Below the pieces are notes generated by a model. It was given only the letters and a program-made list of their open reading frames with translations, was not told the DNA's origin and did no database searches. From the NCBI GenBank assembly GCA_017979445.1, contig CM030711.1:11067221-11131220 (forward strand): a DNA stretch of 64,000 nt, read 5' to 3'. Below are positions 10,527-22,599 of the stretch, piece by piece (the stretch's first letter is position 1; every line of letters begins with the position of its first letter). A program made the position numbers and the translations under genes. This DNA is from Akebia trifoliata (Eukaryota; Streptophyta; Magnoliopsida; Ranunculales; Lardizabalaceae).

Positions 10527-10980
10527 AGCTTGACATGTGGCGCAAATGATGTAGGCATTGAGAGAAAAATTCTTTGCCCATAAATTTTATTTTTTTAGAT
10601 TTTAAATCATAAATAGGGTCTTTGGGCCCATATGGATTATAACTTTATAGCAATCTAATACCATAAACTTCTAGATTTCATGAAAAAACTCATATTAAAA
10701 AAAAAAATGGAAGAAAAGGTTTTTCGAGCTTGATCCAATAAATTGAAAATGGATGGCTACGATCACTCAAATTTAAAATTAAAATTAAACGGTGAAAAAA
10801 AAAAAATAAATAAAAATATATATTTAATTCATAGAATTTCGTCCTCTACAACCATGGCATTGGATCATGTTTTTGAATGCCACAAGGTGACCATATTAGG
10901 AAATTTCCTTTTTTCCACTTAGGACGAGAGAGAAAATTCTTTCTCTTATTACCTACGTCATTTGCACCACATGTCAAGCT
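10527..10980. mobile_element. Inverted-repeat element with 29-bp termini
   Basis: Termini AGCTTGACATGTGG(C/T)GCA continue for about 29 bp with two mismatches between ends (10527-10555 and 10952-10980). The interior includes the dispersed repeat shared with 2140-2330. No target duplication could be seen. Non-coding. Confidence 0.55.
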
Positions 10981-12100
10981 GCTGTTGTGTTGTGAGCAAA
11001 CAATCACTCGACTTAGATGAGCTTTTTTTAATAAGATCAATAATTCGTATCATGATGTAGTTGGTACCTTTGTCAGGAAATATCTTAAAGTGATCTTGAT
11101 TCTATTATTCTAAGCATGGAAAGATTGGAGATATCGCTTACAAAATTAGTGTTAGATGGTTAAAGTTGGAGGTTTGCTTCTTGATTGTTATGTGAAAAAT
11201 GCATCACAATTAAATTAAAAGAACTTTTTTTTGATATACAAGTGAAACCAACAATGCTTTGAGTGGAAATATTAAGTAAGATAAAATTAGAAATCAACAC
11301 ATTATGTCTGGTCATGTCTAATCAATGATCAACATCAATGAGAATGAATGCGCAAGTTTGAGGTTCTAACGATCAACTGGAAGAATTAAAAAAAAAAAAA
11401 ATGACGATCGAAGTAGTGAAAGTGGATGTGCACTAACATGCAATAAAAGAAAAAGAAAAAAGAAATATATGAAAATTTTTATTGACACAACACCAATAAT
11501 TTCTAAGGGCCCTCATATTTTTAGGGGTACCTCTAAAAATTGAAAAAACGTTATGGGCACTCCATGTCAAAGAGCACCACTTGCGACTCCAGGTGATTCC
11601 ATTGAATCCGGTGATCGAAGAGAGAGAAGAAAGAGAAAGATTGGAGAAGAAGAAGAAGAGAGAGAGAGAGAATGGCCAACGTGTGGGGGTTCATCGGAGA
11701 AGATGCAAAGGTAATGGAGGGGGTGGTGCCCTTAAATTTTTTTATTTTAAATTGGCCCTCCCTTAAAGTTCAGTGGTGTGTCAATAAAACTTCTCAATAA
11801 ACATAGCTCTTAGAGTCTTAGTTATGATAGGTGTAATGTAGCTTATTGGATTGGATTTAATCACTTTAGGTAGAATTTGACTATATTTGAGATTGTTATT
11901 TATTATCCATAAAAACCATTTATATTCATTGTAATGCAATCTAATTATCAATTAAGTCTTTTATTTTTATAGGGTATTGGATCCATTGATCTTTTGATCA
12001 AGCTCTAAGTCTGCATCTTTCCCTGCCATATGGTCCAGTAGTAGCTCGTGAGGTCCATCACACCAACAATCATCATTATCGCTATCAATACTTAAAAAAT
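10981..12100. other. Intergenic; purine-rich tract at 11616-11675
   Basis: No gene seen. A strongly purine-biased run (GAAGAGAGAGAAGAAAGAGA and onward) occupies about 11616-11675. The flanks, GGGCCCTCATATTTTTAG at 11508 and TTAAATTTTTTTATTTTAAA then TTGGCCCTCCC at 11732, are loosely inverted, so this could be another short element. Confidence 0.3.
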
Positions 12101-12470
12101 GAGTAGCTCTACGTATATGCCATGTGGATTGACTGTACATGAGGTGGCAAAAACATAGTCAATAGACAATGTGGGGGGACAAAGAGATCATAGGTTTGGA
12201 GGCAAAGAGTTCTTATGACCCGCGTAATCGTAACTTCTAACATTTTATCCAAGGAAGTCCTCACTTTATGGGTCATGGGAGAAAGAGACATTTTAGTAAC
12301 TTAACGTTTATCTACTATAAAAGAGAGCTCTAGGGCATCAGAGAAGGGATTGGATCTTTCCCCATTTTCCTCCCTCACAAGGGAAGCCTGTCTCTCTCTC
12401 ATTCTCTCACAGATCCTCCTCCTTTGTCTTCCCCTTTGACTTGTTACTCCAGCAAACATCTCTATAGGTG
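12100..12470 (+). repeat. LTR-like fragment with TATA box
   Basis: Promoter-like text: CTATAAAAGAGAGCTC at about 12315, followed by a pyrimidine-rich leader (CTGTCTCTCTCTCATTCTCT) as commonly seen in the R/U5 part of plant LTRs. No second LTR, primer-binding site or polyprotein frame is linked to it. Weak call. Confidence 0.3.
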
Positions 12471-12800
12471 ACATCCAACCGCATCTATCCACTTACATTG
12501 TCGACCTATGTCATCCATAGGTGACATCCACCTACACCGTCCATAGGTGACATCCATATGCATCCATCCACTTACGTCGTTGACCTATGTCATCCATAGG
12601 CAACATCCACCTACACCGTCCGTAGGTGACGTCCATATGCATCCACTCACTTACGTCATCCATAAGCGTTGTCCACATGCATTGGTCCACCTATGTCATC
12701 CATAGGCGTCGTCCACATGCGTCAGCCCACCTATGCCATCCACCTGCATTCGTCCACCTATGTCGCACATAGGCACCATCCACCTACGCCATCAATGTCA
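12466..12800. repeat. Degenerate minisatellite
   Basis: Imperfect tandem units of roughly 35-45 bp built from CACCTATGTCATCCATAGGC, GACATCCAC and CCATATGCATCCA, about eight units. Each carries the near-palindrome CCTATGTCATCCATAGG. It is markedly more GC-rich than its surroundings. Short open frames across it are a by-product of the repeat. Confidence 0.75.
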
Positions 12801-12989
12801 TCTAAGTGGAGAAGTAAGGCTTCAGGTAGGAGTAGTCCCCCTCTCACACTCCAATATACGCATGGGAATGTTATTAGAGACAAATGTTAAGCAATTGCCA
12901 TCCATGCAACAACACCGTATATATTCTTTCTCAGGCAACATTATGTCATAAACAATATAGATCCACCACTTCCGATATTCAAACTCATG

Positions 12990-13355
12990 GGATCCCAAAC
13001 GTGATCAACTTTGGACGAAATTCCCATTCTGGCTCACTATTCATTTTATTTCCCAAAACGATTACGTAATCTCGCAGGTTTTTCAAATGATGATATCGCA
13101 GGTTTAAAGTGACAATCTTGCATGTTAAAGTGACAATTTCACAGGTTTCAAATGGCTATCTCGCTATCTCGCATGTTCCTTACTTTTAGCGAGATCATCA
13201 CTTATAAACCGACGAGATCGTCACTTTATACCAGTGAGATCATCACATGAAAAACCTGCGAGAGATTGCATTACATGTTTTGGGAATTAAAATGAATAGT
13301 GAGCCTTAATTGAAATGTCGTCATATTCATCTCACCAAATGGTAATTTACCCTTA
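12990..13355. mobile_element. Foldback element, family C copy 2
   Basis: Left arm GGCTCACTATTCATTTTATT then TCCCAAAACG; right arm GTTTTGGGAATTAAAATGAA then TAGTGAGCC. The inside has repeated GCAGGTTTAAAGTGACAAT words and their complements (GCGAGATCATCACTT). The right edge contains TGGTAATTTACCC, the reverse complement of a GGGTAAATTACCA-type terminus. Outer left limit unclear. Confidence 0.6.
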
Positions 13356-13375
13356 TTATGAACATCAGATATGAT

Positions 13376-14285
13376 GAGAACCATCAGTTTCCTACTGATG
13401 ATGATTCACCATCTCTCAAGCTTGTTGAGAATTTTCTTCGGAACTGTCTGTATAAATGTATCTCTGAATCGGTTTTCAATGTTGTTTGTTTCAAGCATCA
13501 ACAATATGAAAAAAAAAAAGATGAGAAAAGAGTTATTTCGTGTCATTTGTGATTCCTAATATTTCTGTTATTAACAGATTGTTTAGAATTAATGATAGTT
13601 TTTATGGGTTTTAGAATTGAAGTGGAGAAACAAAGAAAATATAATAAGAACTCATTAAGATTTTGGGTTAAAAATCATTTAATCAGATACTTGGAGCTTC
13701 AATTCCGACTCAAAATAAGTTTCATTCCAAGTTTGAAATTCGGGTGTCGGATGGTTCGTCCTACTGCCTATAGTTTACCAACTGTTAAACTTCAGAATTT
13801 ACAGAGTTACAATTGTGGTTGTTGTAGAGATCAAAATCAATACGTTTAGATTTATGGGTGGTTGTTGATTACATTTCTGGTAATAGTGATTAGTGGGTAC
13901 CCATGATTTGTTGATGGATTTTGTGATTTTTTTTCATTAACGACTTGTACCCAAACAGTGGTTTCATTATCAATGCTTCAAGAGAGAAAATATGGGTTTG
14001 ATCTTAAGTTGAGTGATGTCCACATGCCTGACATCGAGCTGACAGGCACCACACCGGGGCCTCATCCTTCTCTCATCTTTCCATCCAAAGCTGAGGAACT
14101 AAAGAAAAGCCTCGAAGTCATCATCAAGGAACAAGATGCATCTCGAGGAGTGGAAGCCCAAAAAAGCTCTCCACACTTTGTATTCGTAGATTCTAATATC
14201 CGATGTTTATAATAGCATGTATTGATATCTGTTGATGACAGTAAGGAAGCTATAATGAAGGGCATTACAAACTGGTTTGATTAGT
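13376..14285 (+). pseudogene. Broken type-B response regulator receiver domain
   Basis: Three separated pieces match the receiver domain of plant type-B response regulators (ARR-B, cytokinin signalling). Piece 1 (13376-13452) encodes TDDDSPSLKLVENFLRNCLY, the acidic pocket and helix 1. Piece 2 (13956-14035), after a plausible acceptor (CCCAAACAG), encodes LSMLQERKYGFDLKLSDVHM, including the phospho-acceptor Asp. Piece 3 (14224-14283) encodes ISVDDSKEAIMKGITNWFD then a stop. Between pieces 2 and 3 is about 180 bp of unrelated open sequence. The residues between FP and DDD are deleted and no Myb-like DNA-binding domain follows. No working protein is expected. It may be a captured fragment or a decayed gene. 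Confidence 0.65.
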
Positions 14286-15300
14286 GATTTATTCCTTCTT
14301 TGATATGGACTTGTACAGATATATCACCTATGTCTTAAAGAGGATCATTGTTGTCTCAGGTCAATTCACTCCACACCCAAGGAACATTTTCACTGTGGAT
14401 CAGTTTTGGGTCATCAAGGCTTCACACAACAGAATGGGAATACATCTAGATGATAGTTGTGATGACATTCCTCTTGTAAAATACTTGGATGAGGATGATC
14501 TCATGAGCGAACAATATATGTTTGGTATCTTTTCTCACCATTTCTTATTTTGCCCCCAATTGAAAACGAGTTTAATCTTTATGGGTATTCCATGGATGAT
14601 ATTTTGATACAGAGATGTCATGATTCTCTCCATGTTTGCCCAATATCCAATTTGCATGTATCCCTGTTATAGATGATTTCATTCTCTTTTCCAATCTGAG
14701 AACGAGAATCAAATTCCAAGCTCGTATCTACTTCAGGGATTTCTATTTACTTTGAGCAATGCCTTCCTTCTGTGCAGATATCCCATTTGTAGGGTGTTGA
14801 ACTTTCAAGTTGAATTTGATTATGAATATGGGCCTCCGTGAATCATGATGGAAGAAAAAATTCCAACTTTCAATATGTCATAAACATGATCTTGGGGAAG
14901 TATAGAAATAATCAAATATCCAAATAAGTAGAACTAAATTATTTACATACTTACGACACCATTAAACAAAATATTGGTGGTAATATATAAGCAAAAACAA
15001 TATAGTAAAATTGTTTAATGCTGAGCTATCTTCCGGATTCTCGATTGTTGAAACAAATTTATATCAGTTTACACACTTCAAATAACTACAGAGCTCCAAA
15101 AGGGCAAAAAACAGATGAAAATATTACACGCACAGTTGTCTGTCCTTCCCAAAAGAATTTGAGAATCTCACCAGCCACCCAACAAATGGAGGCTTCTACA
15201 TTGTTTACTAATCAAAACAGAGATGTAGTTCATCATTGATGATCAATCATACCACCAAAGAATCAAAGAATCAGCATAAGTGGCTTCTCACCACAGTTAT
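14286..15300. other. Intergenic; one unassigned open frame
   Basis: A 107-aa open frame at 14284-14607 (plus) has a coding-like acidic stretch (LDDSCDDIPLVKYLDEDDLM), but I recognise no family. It may belong to the gene fragment upstream. The rest, up to the COBRA-like stop codon, is its probable 3' UTR and plain AT-rich DNA. Confidence 0.3.
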
Positions 15301-17976
15301 CTATTGCTGCAACAACATGAGCACAACACCAGCTATAATAACAGTCCAAATGCTCGTAGCTGTACCAATTCTATAACCATCGTTAGTTGGAATAACTGTC
15401 GGAAGGGAACACTCCTCTCCATTAAAGAAAACCTTTGTTGGGAACCCATCACCACCAGCGACATTTATTCCAGGTGTCATCTTCTTAGTAAATGAGATAA
15501 CCGACTGCTGCTTCCCTGGAACCCGTGGATCCTTTGACGGGTTTGCTCCATCTTGCTCCGCTACAAGGTAATTTAAACCCGGATTACCCTGCATGAAGAT
15601 GGTGTTGTTAGTACCATTAAGTGCACTCCCATTGAATGAATACATGGCTTCAAAACCAGGGGCAGCCTTGTCGAATTGAACAGCAGTAAACCAATCAGCA
15701 AAATTAGTGTCGCCCCAATTGAATAGAGTGATCCTCGCACTCCAACCACGGTTGTAGTCCGTGAAGACATGCCAATTGATGCTGACTCCACAGTTGTCCC
15801 CACAAGGCAAGGGGTTTGGCACCGTTCGGTGTTTAATATCAGCCCAAGCTAAGGCCTTTACAGTTCGATTGTCAAACGGGACGAGAAGAGAATCGGGTGG
15901 AAGAAGAAGAGCGGGTGCAGTAGTACTACAAGTTTGGCTTGGGTTACGTGGGCATCCACAAGCGCATGTCTTGCACGGTATGACCGAATCATTGTAAAAT
16001 GCCGAGAAAGAAACACAGCATCGGGGACTCGAATCTTTGGGCTGTGTGATGTTGCAAACGACTTGCCAACTAGCAACCGCTGTCTTATTAGATGACAATC
16101 CACTTGGGTCAGGGAATTGGCTTGGGCTAACACGTAATGGAGGTCCACACTGGTAATCGGGGTTGAGTGTGCCGTTGATCTTCCAGTTTTGTGGTGGATT
16201 GAGCTGAGTTCGGTTGAGGTCTGGCGGCATTTTCTTTACTTGGAGCTCAAATACTGACATAGACTTGCTTGGATCCATTGAAGGAGGCAAGATTGTCCCG
16301 TCGTGGCAACAGAATGGGATCATCCCAAGTGTTGTGTCATTAGCCTTGGTGAGAGGGAGATCGACGATGGTTGGCCTTTTCTGACAGTTTAGAACGTTGG
16401 AAAAATCGAACTGTTTGTAGTACGCTCCTTGTGGGCCAAAGATGCAGTCGGTTGAATCCACAACGGATGGATAAGCCCCTCTCATGGTGTAGATGAATTC
16501 TTCCCTCATCCAATCCCAACTCAATTGCCAATTATCGAGACGACCAATTGGGTTGTGATTTGCGATTGTGACTTGTGCATAATATTCAGAATCGTATGAT
16601 CTGATAACATCATAAGCGATAGTAAGATCACCATTTTGGCGGGGTAGGAACTCTTCTTCGGTAACGTTGGCTTTGAAGTTTGGGTCTTTAAGACAACAGA
16701 CATGCATCTCACTTTTCCCTGTAGAGACCAGGTACATATATATAATTCAGAAAACAACTCTATAAGGCTGATAATCCTCAAAAATACATTACAAATTACA
16801 CAAACAATTTTTTTCCAAATAACTGAAAAACAATGAACTATGGTCGGTTTAATCACCATTTCTAGGCGACGAAAATTAGGATCCAAACAGGCACCTGAAT
16901 TCTTATTTTGCCAATTTTCTATGTAATCCTCACAAACAGAGCAGAACTGCCATCAGGCCCACTGAATCATCATCAATTACAGAGACAAATCGCCAAAAAA
17001 AAAAACCTAAGGGTCTACAGAGCAATCATCACTTAAGGGTCTGTTTGAATTGGCATTTTTGCGCCAAAAAATAGTTTTTTTTCCCCCCACTAAACTGTTG
17101 AAAATATCTTTTTTAAGAAGAAAAATGTCGGTCCAAAGAAGCCTGAATGTTAAATGAAAAACCCCTCTAATAATAAGAGGGAAACCTGCTCACATAACCA
17201 AATTCTCCATTTTCTCCATCACAAATTCTTCAGATTACGCAGAAACAACAAAGAGAACTGAAAAATGACAATAAAATTTAATCTTTTTCTTTTTCAATTA
17301 TCATAAAACCCTAAAATCCCAGAAACATAATAAAGCAACCCCAGTCCCAAAACCTTTTTTTCCCCAAAAATCCAAAACCCCCAAATAAATCTTCAGATCA
17401 ACAACAAGAAATTTGAAATTTGATCTACTTACCTTGCATAATGGGTCTGGGGCATGAAAACCCATCATTAACAAGAGAGATATTCGATGGCATCGGAACA
17501 TCAGGAGCCCCAATTCCAAACTGGGTACCCAAAAAATCAATCTGAATTTGCATCTGACTCAGATCTCCAGCAGTTTCAATCGCAGTCTTGAGATCAGTAC
17601 TTGGAAATCCAGCAAAAACAGTCCCATTTCCAACATTAGCTGGAAGACTAGTTCCATCAGCCAAGATAGCTTGAGAAGCAGAGACAAGATACTCATTGTG
17701 ACGAAAACCCACAAAGAGTTTCCATGATTTGAGGTCATCGAGACCATTGTTAAGGATCGTAGCTGTTGATTCGAATCTGTAGGCTTGGTTAGATGGGTTA
17801 GAGGAACGAGGAGGGAGGCGTTCTCCAGATTTGTAGACGTAAGATAAGAAGATTCCATTGCAGGTTTCATTGGCTGGCGCTGGTGGTGGAGCTGATTGCG
17901 GTTGGGAAATAGAGATTGGGAGAGAGATCGAGATGATGAAGAAGAAGATACAGAGGTTTGGATGCTTGAAGGCCAT
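15301..17976 (-). CDS. COBL7: COBRA-like GPI-anchored wall protein (COBL7 type)
   Basis: Two exons, 17976-17433 and 16718-15301, joined by a 714-bp GT-AG intron, encode 653 aa. The start Met at 17976 opens a clear signal peptide (hydrophobic [14 protein letters not shown], residues 11-24). The extended N-terminal region before the COBRA domain marks the COBL7-11 subgroup rather than COBRA itself. The COBRA domain is centred on [20 protein letters not shown] at about residue 240. The cysteine-rich CCVS motif is at 415-418, followed by CKTCACGC. Many NxS/T sites occur. The C-terminus is a GPI signal: small residues at about 627-629 (NDG), then a hydrophobic tail ending LLQQ. COBRA-family proteins sit at the outer plasma membrane and help organise cellulose. 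The gene looks intact; COBL10-type is the main alternative. Confidence 0.9.
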
Positions 17977-18110
17977 GGTTTCTGGTTCTGTTTGAGAGAG
18001 AGAGAGAGAGATTTGAAGAAGAGAAAGAGAGAGCAAAAGAGGAAACGCGGAGAGAAATTTAAAAAAATAAAGAAATTAAAATACAGCTTAAAGAAAGCTG
18101 TATTTGAATG
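17977..18110 (-). promoter_or_regulatory. CT-rich 5' leader and hairpin of the COBRA-like gene
   Basis: Upstream of the start codon the gene strand is a CT-repeat tract (CTCTCTCTCTCTC at about 17996-18010, more CT to 18055), typical of plant 5' UTRs. Just beyond is a perfect 9-bp hairpin at 18081-18103, ATACAGCTT/AAGCTGTAT. No convincing TATA box was found. Confidence 0.4.
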
Positions 18111-18188
18111 CGTGTTGAAGACTTGAAGCCGGCTTTGAGTCGTTCAGCACTACTGCTTCAAACTTCAAATTTCATTTTTATTTTTTAA

Positions 18189-18313
18189 GATTATATTGCC
18201 ACATCAACTTTTACTAAGAGAACACCAATTTATATGAGACCATGTACCAAGTACCAACTAAGAATTATCACCCATTTTGGGGTGCTCTTAGTAAAAGATG
18301 GTGTGGCAATATA
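18189..18313. mobile_element. Family B-related MITE
   Basis: Inverted ends ATATTGCCACATCAACTTTT and AAAAGATGGTGTGGCAATAT, about 120 bp apart, resembling the inner part of the family B terminus (CTATTGCCAC). The outer GAGAGCTG is not preserved. Confidence 0.55.
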
Positions 18314-18317
18314 TGAT

Positions 18318-18835
18318 TTTATAGACACCCCTACACTTTTTGGTGAATTGAGATGCCCCTATGTTTTCAAACGGTTGCTATGGCATGGCCTTTGAAGTAA
18401 ATGACCTAATTGTCTTACTCACGGAATTTTCAGCCTCAAACGACGTTTAAGATCTCCAAGGAAACTCATACGTTTCCTATTTGATCAGGTTTAGATTCTA
18501 GGGATCAGTAAATCCTTTCTATTCTTGGGAATCTCTAAGATCATCTCCAATCTCATAGCTCTGTTTGATGGACAGCCTTAGACGTCGTTTGACGCTAGCT
18601 CGTATATTTATTTTATTTTAGAATCTCTTGTTTGACGAAAGAACGTGATGAGCGGCTTAAGTGGCCCCACACATGTTGAAGATGGATGCATCAATTTGCC
18701 ATTTGGAGATCTATGAGGAGTCTTTAGGTCGATTGGTGATCCAATATTGATTGTCCTTTATCCAATTAAAACAAGACACATGGACCGCTATGTTTGAACA
18801 GTTTTTTTTTTTTTTTTTTCTGACTCCACATTTAC
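18318..18835. repeat. Family D repeat fragment and plain intergenic DNA
   Basis: The phrase ACACCCCTACACTTTTTGGT then GAATTGAGATGCCCC...AAATGACCTAATT recurs in diverged form at 29035-29160, 33290-33440 and 38310-38460. These look like pieces of one old repeat family, all in the same orientation. The rest of the stretch shows nothing recognisable. Confidence 0.4.
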
Positions 18836-18955
18836 ACTCATGACGTGGTATGCCCATAAAACCATAGATTTTTCCTTGAGATACACAATTGCATGTATTT
18901 ACGGGGATGTGCAATTGTATGAGAGAAAAAAAAAAATGTATGATTTTATGCACAT
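18836..18955. repeat. Palindromic repeat, family A copy 4
   Basis: The core ACCATAGATTTTTCCTTGAG then ATACACAATTGCATG pairs with GATGTGCAATTGTATGAGAG and ATGTATGATTTTATG. The hairpin is partly eroded. Confidence 0.5.
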
Positions 18956-21280
18956 ACTACTTCAAGAGAGTAGAGTGGGGTCATTATAGGTGATTACTCG
19001 GATCACCAATCGTTTGATTTTTCCAATTTTCCATTATGGGTCCCACACTTAAAATGGAAAATGATACAGTTTCTCATTTAAATTACACAAAAGTCACGGA
19101 ATGGGGTGTACGACGAGGGAGTAGATCCGTTATAGTACCACTTTCCTTATTAATAGTAAGATTTTAAGAGAGACAACTAAAATAGGGCATAAAACAAGTC
19201 AAATCTTATCTAAAATTTGAGTGATTTGAATTTGATTTTGAATTAAGTGGGTTTGATTTTTTGAAGTGTATCTGAATAAAAAAAAAAGGGTCAAATATGG
19301 GTTGATGTCCCTTGACCTTAGTCAGTTCCAGATAAAAAACAGATCCATGTTTATATTCGCCTAGATTTGAATGATATATTACTTTAAAAATTATATATTT
19401 TCTATGTTTTTCAATATATCTTTCTTCTACTACTTTAATATAACATCAATTCTTATAAAATAAAATAATTATAAAAAAAAAAAATAGAATAATATAGTAA
19501 TTAGAAAAAAGAAATATAGCAAAAAAAAAAAATGTTGAATGGTCTAAAATTATCTATTTGTCTAACCCAAATCAAATAATTCGGTCGAATCGAATCTAGA
19601 TAAGGATTTAGTGAAAGTAAAATGGTTCAAATACAAATCCATATAAAAAAAATTGGATATAGATCCGACTTGAACCCAACCCCATTTTAAGCCCTAAACT
19701 AAAGAGACTTTGTATTATGTTTTTGTGTTTTTCTTCTCTATAAAGATCTATAATTTTTTTTTTCATATTTAATTTCTGTTGTTGAAGAGGGATCATTGAT
19801 GCATTTATGTTTTTCTTCTCTATAAAGATCTATAATTTATTTCTAACCATTGAAAATGGGCAATTACTTTTTGTTTTTTTGTTTTTTTGAAATTTACTTA
19901 ATGGTTTTGTTTTGATCAATATGATACTACCGAAATAAAACAAAAATTTTAGATCTGGATCTTTTTTTTATCTTTCGGATATCACAAGAAATATATTCCT
20001 AAAATTTCATTTTTTTTTTAATATGTAATATATTTTATTTTTAATGATTATTTATACATTTTATAGTTGGAATTTGGTCCATTTTATGTAAATTATTTAT
20101 ATATAACTTAAAATATTTTACATTATGGTTGTAATTGTAACTTGATTGTAGGTTTGAATCAAATTTATAAGTGTACATCTATCTTCATTGGAGTTAAGAG
20201 TTATTTACTCTTTGGAGATGAAGCTTAGGTCTTCTAAGACAAATAATCCAAGATGCCTCGTAATGGCTTTGACTTTGCTATTTACAGACGTAAGGTGGGG
20301 TTGACTCCAACATATACTCATGACTTGATTGATTTTTATTATTTATTCTAGAGGTCAAAGTGTGATCCAATTTTGGTGGTTTTAGGGATTTTTTGAACTC
20401 CTTTTATCTTTGAGGAGGCTATCATGTTCATGACCCAAACTATTCTTAATGGATTTGTTGGCCTGGGCATTGGTTGATAACGTGTCTTAATTTGTGCCTC
20501 GATCCAGTGTCTTGCACATGGTTTTAAAACTTGTTTTGACGTCTCGAGTTATTCGTGAATGAGACTAAGTCATCTTGGATGAGTTTTGTGATACATTTGA
20601 AACGTTTCATTCAACAATGAGAAAAATGAACATTGGATTTTAAATCTCGTCTGATACATTGACTTGTCCTTCCGTCTCGTTATTGGGTGATACTGAGACG
20701 ACTTGACTGATACATCTCGATCTTGGACGAATTTTAAAACCATGGTCTTGCATCAATTACATTAACATTTTCAGATTCGAGTCATGGACCTATACACCCA
20801 GAAAGTGAGAGACCCATTCTAGTCGATAGGCCCAACCCAATCATAACCCATAAAAGGCCTAAGATTATCTTCATCAATAGCCAAATTAACATAAATGTTG
20901 CTAGTTGTAAATTGTTTTGTACTTAAAAAGATGATATAAGAGGTTGAAGAAGACACGTCTTGACACTAATATAACATGTTCTAGAATTGGACCAAGCCTT
21001 GTGGGAATGATTCTCATCAATACCAAACCCCATGACTTTTTAACTAGTATGACATAAATCTCTAAAAATAAAATGGTTAATGTCTTCCTATCAACAAAAT
21101 GTTTATTTTAATATAAATGATTAATCCTCAAGATTAGTTGTGTGTGAAATGGATTTGAACTATTGACATACCCAATCAAACAAATTATATAGAAATTTTC
21201 AAATTTTGTCTAAACTTTCACACGTGGTTCATTATATATAGCGAGATTTCGACATGCCTGTCCACGTTTTGGGGAGTAGT
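18956..21280. other. Intergenic, no gene seen
   Basis: AT-rich DNA with poly-A/T runs. TCTTCTCTATAAAGATCTAT followed by AATTT occurs twice, near 19732 and 19815, as a direct repeat about 83 bp apart. Nothing coding could be supported. Confidence 0.3.
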
Positions 21281-21284
21281 TGAG

Positions 21285-21560
21285 ATAGGGTGAATTACCA
21301 TTATGTGACCTGAATTTGTCAAATTTATGATTCTGTGATTAATTTTTGACGAATTCACAATTCCGGCTCACTATTCATTTTAATTACCTAAATGTGAACG
21401 ATAATGTATTTGAAGGTTTTAAAGTGATTATTTCGCTGGTTTAAAGTGACTATCTCATTAAACCTGTGAATTTGTTACCATTCACGTTTTGGTAATTAAA
21501 ATGAAGAGTGAGTCAGAATCGTAAATTCGTCAAAAATTAATCACATTTTCTTAAATGTCT
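21285..21560. mobile_element. Foldback element, family C copy 3
   Basis: The left arm includes GATTAATTTTTGACGAATT and GGCTCACTATTCATTTTAAT. The right arm contains ATTAAAATGAAGAGTGAGTC and AATTCGTCAAAAATTAATC. The arms are almost continuous complements for about 60 bp. GGGTGAATTACCAT at 21289 matches the terminus type seen in copy 2. Confidence 0.65.
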
Positions 21561-21712
21561 CATCATATGTGATGTATCTTTTTTATTTTATAGATTAATG
21601 AGGCTTCCTTGAGAATGGAATATCAGTGTGAGATTTGGGGTTATGAAATCAGTATTTGAAATGATTTTACACCCTAACCTTGCAAATGCCATTAGTGATA
21701 GACAATTTTTTT

Positions 21713-22050
21713 AACTGCTATTGGCACCCCAAATTTTACTTATTACACCCCAATTTTTTAAAATATTTATCTCACTCCAAGTTAACATTAAAACACACTC
21801 TTCAAACATTACAAATGTTTGACCAAATTATAATCTCAATGTTATAACACTCATTCAAATAATTTTAGTAGTTTTTTATAATTATGATTAGGTTCATATA
21901 AAATCCGAACCCCAAAAAATAGAAGTCTAACAAAAAAAATAAAAATTAGAGAGTTTCCATTGGCACCCCAACCTTTAATTATTCTCAACCACTCACTTAT
22001 TTTTAATTGGAGTGTAATAAGTAAAAGTTGGGGGTGCCAATAACAGCTTT
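21713..22050. mobile_element. Family B MITE, long form
   Basis: About 338 bp: ACTGCTATTGGCACCCCAAA at the left and GGTGCCAATAACAGC at the right, with an internal terminus at about 21945 (GAGAGTTTCCATTGGCACCC). The middle (ATTATAATCTCAA, TTATAACACTCATTCAAA) aligns by eye with 5494-5823 along its whole length. Terminal GAGAG bases have eroded. Confidence 0.65.
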
Positions 22051-22440
22051 TTTTTTCCTCCTTCTTCTAAACACACTTTCTCATCTGATAACCCACAATT
22101 TGATTTACTATTTTTGAAAAGTTCGTGATCACGAAGATCGCAAGTCTCTTGGCTTCCAAATCTAAGACCTATTTATCCTTGACAGAGACGTGGATTAATT
22201 CATTTTGCACCATCTATAGTCTTAATCAAGGTTTAAGAAATACTTCATCATGTTTTACTGACTTTCACTTGATCTTATTAGTGATTGGATTTGGGTGTTG
22301 ATGTGCCCTAAACGCACGCATTAAGATACGTACGTTAAAAATATATTTTTTCTAACATAAAATGCCTTAAAAAAAATTCTACTAGAACTAACCTCAAGTG
22401 CATCTTAACACGTTAACAAAAAAAAAAAAAAACCGGAAAA

Positions 22441-22594
22441 TGCTGAAATGACAAAAGTATTTACTACGATTCTCACAAGTCTGATGTGGGATGTGCACAT
22501 AACCATAGATGTGTTTTCTCACGATACGAGTAAAAACCATCTACGGTTATGTATGCATGTCCATGTCAGACTTGTGAGAATTATAGTAAATCAT
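22441..22594. mobile_element. Palindromic MITE, family A copy 5
   Basis: Outer arms TTACTACGATTCTCACAAGT and ACTTGTGAGAATTATAGTAA are complementary. The inner stem is ATAACCATAGATGTGTTTTC against AAAAACCATCTACGGTTAT. It begins TGCTGAAATGAC, like copies at 31478, 35168 and 35299. Confidence 0.65.
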
Positions 22595-22599
22595 GTATC

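Noticed and set aside
12669..12951. Overlapping frames across the minisatellite
   Set aside because: Produced by repeat periodicity, with different frames open at once.
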